From an uncultured Haemophilus sp. (GTDB lineage Bacteria; Pseudomonadota; Gammaproteobacteria; Enterobacterales; Pasteurellaceae), in the NCBI RefSeq assembly GCF_937976265.1, contig NZ_CALJRX010000063.1, positions 1 through 16,062 of the forward strand: a stretch of DNA of 16,062 bases, read 5' to 3'. Positions within the stretch are counted from its first letter, which is position 1; the number at the start of each line of letters is the position of its first letter. The notes beneath the pieces are model-generated. The model ran no database searches, was not told where the DNA came from, and worked only from the letters and a program-made list of their open reading frames with translations. Positions 12,799 through 16,062 of this stretch are shown piece after piece. Both the position numbers and the translations under genes were made by a program.

Positions 12799-14368
12799 CC
12801 GTACTTAAGGTGATGAGATTTTTATCTTTCCGTTTTCTCACAACATCCATGATGCTGCCGTCTCTGGCTTCGATAATGGCAACCACCTTATCCTCATATT
12901 CCGGTTTAGCCGGCTCTCCGCAGATTTTGTAGGCAATATCCCGTAATTCCTCAATGCTTTTTATCGGAAGTTTTGCGGCTTTTGCAGCCTCAAAAAGCTC
13001 CGGTCGCTTGGGATTAATGGCTATTCCATAGTCAGTGACAATCACATCCACAGTTTCCCCGGGAGTAGTAACTGTGGTTACCGCATTTCGAATAGTAGGA
13101 ATTCTTCCCTGCACCAATGGCGTGATGACAATAGTGCATTTTGCGCCGACAGCCGTATCCGGATGTCCTCCTTGAGCGCCCATCAATTCTCCTTCAGAGC
13201 TCACCACCACATTGCAGTGAAAATGGATATCCGCTTCCAAAGTCCCTAAAATCACAAAGTCCAATTTATTAACCACGGCACCTTTGCAGAAGGGATCCGC
13301 ATATTCCTTGGTGCTGATGGAAAAATGCTTCGGATGGGAAATGAGATTTTCGATAGAAGGCAAATCAAAATCTTGGGTATCCAAAAGGCAGGAAACCAAT
13401 CCCTCATCTAATAAATCGCACATGGGCTTGGACATTCCTCCGGCACCAAATCCCATATGAATGTTTTTCTCCCGCATTTTCTCCGAAAGACACAGTGCCG
13501 TGGCACTTGCTGCCCCGCCGATTCCGGTTTGAAAGGTGAAGCCCTCCTTGAAATAGGGGGTAGCGGCAATAAATTCCGCACAGCTTTCCGCCATCATCAG
13601 CTTTCTTCTATCCGTTACCGGACGGGCTGCCCCGGTAGCGATTTTGTCAGGATCTCCAATAGCATCTACCTTTAGCACATAGTCCACGTCGGTCATACTG
13701 ATATCTGCCGGAAAATTCGGAAAGGGAACAAGACAATCCGTTAAAACCACCACATACTCGGCATACTCCGCATCAATGGCGGAGTAGGAGAGCACACCGC
13801 AGTTGCTGCGCCCGCCTGTCCCCCGGCAATTTCCGTATTCATCACAGCTCGGGGCTCCGATAAAGGCGATGTCGATTTTCGTTTCTCCGGTTTCGATAGC
13901 CCGAACCCTTCCGCCGTGGGAACGGAGAATAGCGATTCCTTGCAGCTTTCCTTCACTGATGGCTTCTCCGATTTTTCCCCGAACCCCGGAGCTTTCAATC
14001 CGGGTTACGGTACCGTCTTCTATCATGGGAACAAGTTCGTCCTGAGCTTTACTTAGGGAACTGGCGCAGATAGTAATGTTCTTAAAGCCCATCTCGTGAA
14101 TGGCCTGCATCACCTGCATCACCACCAAGTCTCCCTCCCGAAAATGATGATGAAAGCTGATGGTCATGCCGTCATGGGCGTTGCATTTTCGTAAGATCTC
14201 CTGCAAATCATCCACCAGCTTACTGCCCTCACCGCCGATTCGTGCTCTCGCTTTTACGGCTGCTTTTTCATAAGAGTAGCCGTCAAAATGTCTGCTTCCC
14301 TGAAATACGGTTTTCCCGGTTTCCGCTAAAACCGCATCCGGGATATCTCTCCCCACTGCATTAATCAT
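12794..14368 (-). CDS. citF: Citrate lyase alpha subunit (citrate CoA-/ACP-transferase)
   Basis: A 524-residue CitF starting MINAVGRDIPDAVL. I chose the ATG at 14368 because AGGAGG lies 7 bases upstream and homologues begin at this point; an upstream in-frame start would add 21 unrelated residues. The alpha subunit swaps the acetyl group on the acyl carrier protein for citrate, forming citryl-ACP. Conserved stretches include FHHHFREGD near 94-102, GGRSNCGVLSYSAIDAEYAE in the middle, FQTGIGGAASA, and HFHCNVVVSSEGELMGAQGG in the C-terminal half. The start overlaps the citE stop by 8 bases, so the subunits are translationally coupled. The 3' end runs into a 21-bp tandem repeat. Confidence 0.96.
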   Translation of the reverse strand: MINAVGRDIPDAVLAETGKTVFQGSRHFDGYSYEKAAVKARARIGGEGSKLVDDLQEILRKCNAHDGMTISFHHHFREGDLVVMQVMQAIHEMGFKNITICASSLSKAQDELVPMIEDGTVTRIESSGVRGKIGEAISEGKLQGIAILRSHGGRVRAIETGETKIDIAFIGAPSCDEYGNCRGTGGRSNCGVLSYSAIDAEYAEYVVVLTDCLVPFPNFPADISMTDVDYVLKVDAIGDPDKIATGAARPVTDRRKLMMAESCAEFIAATPYFKEGFTFQTGIGGAASATALCLSEKMREKNIHMGFGAGGMSKPMCDLLDEGLVSCLLDTQDFDLPSIENLISHPKHFSISTKEYADPFCKGAVVNKLDFVILGTLEADIHFHCNVVVSSEGELMGAQGGHPDTAVGAKCTIVITPLVQGRIPTIRNAVTTVTTPGETVDVIVTDYGIAINPKRPELFEAAKAAKLPIKSIEELRDIAYKICGEPAKPEYEDKVVAIIEARDGSIMDVVRKRKDKNLITLSTE

Positions 14369-15263
14369 TTTGCACCTCCTCCAAAACGCCGGCAGCCTTT
14401 GCAAGAGCAAGGGTTCGTTTTGCCCCGTCATAAAAGGCGATGTCTATCATTTTCCCGTCCACGGTAAATACACCGATGCCCTGACTTCGTTTCTCATCAA
14501 TTTCCTGTACTACTTTTTCGGCAAAGCTAATTTCCTCCGCGCTTGGCGTATAAACAGCATGCACAACGGGAATTTGTCTTGGGTTGATAATGGATTTTCC
14601 GTCAAAGCCCATGGTGTGAATCAGTTCCACTTCCTTTCGGAAGCCTTCCATATCCTCCAGATTGGGATAAACGGTATCAAAGCACTGTATTCCTGCGGCT
14701 CTGGCATGAATAATCATCAGTTGCCTTGCGCCGATCAGCTCTACGCCGCTTCCACTGATTCCGGTATGTAAATCCTTGGTATAATCTCCTGCGGATAGAG
14801 CTACGCCGAAGAGTCTGTCCGAGGCATGGCATATTTCTTCCAAATGTACCACGCCCTTGGCAGACTCAATGGCCGCCATAAGAAGGATGCTTCCGGGAGC
14901 TACACCGGCTTCTTGCTCCGCCTTTATCACTTCCGCTTCCACCAAAAGAACATCCTCTTTGGATTCCGTTTTCGGAATACGAATGCTGTCACAGCCGGCA
15001 AATACGGCGCAGCGAATATCCTCCTTCCAAAAGGGGGTATCGATGCCGTTAATCCGCACCACTTTTTCTGCGTTTTGATAATCTACTTTTTTTAAGGCAT
15101 GAAAGAGGGTAAACCTTGCAGCATCCTTTTCTCCAAGGGCAACAGCATCTTCCAAATCGAAAATCAAGGAGTCCGCCCCGTAGATATAGGGATCCTTTAA
15201 AAGGTTCGGTTTCTGTGCGTTCAGAAACATCATGCTTCTTCGCAGACGATTTTTATGATTCAT
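14361..15263 (-). CDS. citE: Citrate lyase beta subunit (citryl-ACP lyase)
   Basis: A 300-residue CitE of the HpcH/HpaI aldolase-like superfamily, which cleaves citryl-ACP to oxaloacetate and acetyl-ACP. I chose the ATG at 15263 (MNHKNRLRRSMMFL): it has GGGGGGAG 7 bases upstream and matches the family start. Key positions are FDLEDAVALGEKD at 35-47, R70 in VVRING, E133 in AIESAKG and D160 in SAGDYTKD, the last two expected to hold Mg2+. GKSIINPRQI lies near the end. It overlaps citD by 11 bases and citF by 8 bases, as expected for a tightly coupled operon. Confidence 0.96.
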   Translation of the reverse strand: MNHKNRLRRSMMFLNAQKPNLLKDPYIYGADSLIFDLEDAVALGEKDAARFTLFHALKKVDYQNAEKVVRINGIDTPFWKEDIRCAVFAGCDSIRIPKTESKEDVLLVEAEVIKAEQEAGVAPGSILLMAAIESAKGVVHLEEICHASDRLFGVALSAGDYTKDLHTGISGSGVELIGARQLMIIHARAAGIQCFDTVYPNLEDMEGFRKEVELIHTMGFDGKSIINPRQIPVVHAVYTPSAEEISFAEKVVQEIDEKRSQGIGVFTVDGKMIDIAFYDGAKRTLALAKAAGVLEEVQND

Positions 15264-15558
15264 AGAGCAGCTCCCCCCAAGGAATATTTTCCGTTTTATC
15301 TTGACTGCGGTAAACAGCGGCCTGTAATCTTGCCACAAGGATGTGGTCAAAGGCGCCCATGTCCTCTACCTCCACCAAGGCATCCTGAATGCCCATTTTC
15401 GTAAGGCAATGATGCACCAAAGCGACCATTCTGTCTCCGTACTCGTAGAGCACCTTGGATTTAAGCTGCACCGTTCTACCGCCATTTCCTTTAGAAACGG
15501 TTACCAGGCAATCACATTTCTCCGTAGTGCCGGCACTGGCTGTTTTTTGTATTTCCAT
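15253..15558 (-). CDS. citD: Citrate lyase acyl carrier protein (gamma subunit), prosthetic-site serine not seen
   Basis: A 101-residue CitD, the usual size. I chose the second of two adjacent ATGs (MEIQKTASAGTTEK) because AAAGGAG lies 5 bases upstream and homologues align there. In known CitD the N-terminal AGT-x-ES motif carries Ser14, which holds the phosphoribosyl-dephospho-CoA arm. Here the same stretch reads AGTTEKCD, with K14 and C15 and no serine at 14 or 15; the nearest is S8. The rest is typical: GNGG and LKSKVLYEYGDRM, then VEDMGAFDHILVARLQAAVYRS. It is first in citDEF. Either the attachment differs in this lineage or this copy is altered. Confidence 0.9.
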   Translation of the reverse strand: MEIQKTASAGTTEKCDCLVTVSKGNGGRTVQLKSKVLYEYGDRMVALVHHCLTKMGIQDALVEVEDMGAFDHILVARLQAAVYRSQDKTENIPWGELLYES

Positions 15559-15701
15559 CATGACTCCTTTCGCCCCTTTCATCCCTTTGGGGAATCGGTA
15601 TTGTTCAAGTACTATACATCCTTTCGTGAAATTATGCTATTCTTTGCTGCACAGTATAGACCTCATGAAGAAAGAAGGGTGTGATTTTCTTGTGAAAAAT
15701 A
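15559..15701. other. Gap between the antitoxin gene and citD; citrate lyase promoter expected here
   Basis: These 143 bases separate two same-strand genes. On the minus strand I see -10-like boxes (TATACT, CATAAT and TATAGT) but no matching -35 at good spacing, so no promoter is called. Just before citD is CCCC-aaa-GGG with a second GGGG nearby, followed by the ribosome binding site AAAGGAG. No terminator with a T-run was found after the antitoxin gene. Confidence 0.4.
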
Positions 15702-16037
15702 TCAGATGGAGGAAGCCTTGGAAATAAAGGGATATTTTTCTGTGAGTTCGTTATCCAGTTCCATCATATGAAGAAGTCTGTTGGCTGAACCGGAAGGATG
15801 GTTGGTACCTGCTTCCCAAGCTTCTACAGTTTTAATGGAAACGCCCATATAACTTGCAAAGTATTTTTGAGATAGGCCGGTTGAATTTCTGATTTTTTTT
15901 ATATCATTTGCTTCATATTCTTTGAGAGGAATGACGGTGACTCGATGTCTTTTTAACGAAGGAGTCCCTTTTTTTGCATCTTCCAGTGCTTCATTCAGCC
16001 CGGATAAAATGCTGTCGAATACGGTTTTTTTACTCAT
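15702..16037 (-). CDS. XRE-family helix-turn-helix antitoxin-like protein
   Basis: A 111-residue protein. The N-terminal half (VFDSILSGLNEALEDAKKG, then KRHRVTVIPLKEY) is the part that, in this antitoxin type, binds the partner toxin. A helix-turn-helix spans about residues 44-98, with ANDIKKIRNSTGLSQKYFA, MGVSIKTVEAWEAG and HPSGSANRLL. This type is the second gene of RelE/HigB-like toxin-antitoxin pairs, binds DNA at its own promoter and represses the operon. The Shine-Dalgarno GAGGAGG is 6 bases before the ATG. The start overlaps a possible toxin stop codon (ATGAGTAA), as in such pairs. The role is inferred from family and layout. Confidence 0.85.
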   Translation of the reverse strand: MSKKTVFDSILSGLNEALEDAKKGTPSLKRHRVTVIPLKEYEANDIKKIRNSTGLSQKYFASYMGVSIKTVEAWEAGTNHPSGSANRLLHMMELDNELTEKYPFISKASSI

Positions 16038-16062
16038 TATGTGCCTCCTCTAAGGTCTTTTT
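16030..16062 (-). CDS. C-terminal end of a probable RelE/ParE-type toxin (partial)
   Basis: On the minus strand one frame is open from the window edge to the TAA at 16030-16032, giving KKTLEEAHNE. This stop overlaps the antitoxin start by 8 bases. A second frame ending at the TAA that shares one base with the antitoxin ATG (KDLRGGT) cannot be excluded. The toxin call comes only from the position upstream of an XRE antitoxin of this type. Confidence 0.4.
   Translation of the reverse strand, partial: KKTLEEAHNE

Noticed and set aside
12703..12799. Repeat-encoded C-terminal extension of CitF by frameshifting
   Set aside because: The shifted frame has a stop three codons before the citF stop region, there is no slippery sequence, and CitF is already full length.
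13741..13998. 85-residue minus-strand ORF inside citF
   Set aside because: It is in another frame of the well-conserved CitF coding sequence and looks like no known protein.
15343..15727. Plus-strand ORFs over citD and the gap before it
   Set aside because: They are antisense to citD and have no family features; the upstream gap is better explained as the citD regulatory region.

Overview
This window joins two unrelated bacterial genomes. Positions 1 to about 8697 come from a Pasteurellaceae bacterium, most likely Haemophilus (H. parainfluenzae-like). The support is ten exact copies of the 9-base Haemophilus uptake signal AAGTGCGGT/ACCGCACTT, all between genes, together with Haemophilus-like housekeeping proteins. 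Positions from about 8740 to 16062 come from a Firmicute of Lachnospiraceae type (Oribacterium-like is a guess). I saw no exact uptake signal there, ribosome binding sites are strong AGGAGG types, codon use differs, and the genes (citDEF, mprF, a Fic C-terminus, an XRE antitoxin) fit that group. The seam falls inside two broken genes, ypfJ and a fic gene. About 40 bases at the seam resemble the reverse transcriptase ORF of a mammalian LINE-1 element. The simplest reading is a chimeric contig from a human-associated (probably oral) sample, not gene transfer.

Haemophilus part. A ygiC-like C-terminus (1-105) is followed by an iron-containing alcohol dehydrogenase (154-1299), both on the plus strand. 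They converge on a long minus-strand block that reads, in transcription order, kbp (BON-LysM), tig, clpP, clpX, secE, nusG, rplK, rplA. This block covers nascent-chain folding (trigger factor), ATP-dependent proteolysis (ClpXP), protein export (SecE), transcription elongation (NusG) and the ribosomal L11/L1 stalk base. Paired inverted uptake signals followed by T-runs form terminators after rplA, nusG, tig and kbp. Promoter-like sites lie before rplK, secE, tig and ypfJ. ypfJ, a membrane-anchored zinc peptidase, reads towards the seam and has lost its C-terminal tail.

Firmicute part. A headless Fic-family C-terminus (plus strand) ends at a perfect 16-bp bidirectional hairpin facing mprF. The minus strand then reads, in transcription order, a RelE-type toxin tail at the window edge, an XRE antitoxin, citD-citE-citF (the three citrate lyase subunits in overlapping frames), an alpha/beta hydrolase and mprF. 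Citrate lyase splits citrate to acetate and oxaloacetate; its cofactor genes citC, citX and citG are not in the window. MprF adds amino acids to phosphatidylglycerol and flips the product. The hydrolase just upstream could act on related lipids, but that is speculation.

I found no convincing new biological system. The points most worth a second look are the three-part seam, a CitD that lacks serine at the expected prosthetic-group site, a 21-bp tandem repeat touching the citF stop codon, and the hydrolase-mprF pairing.
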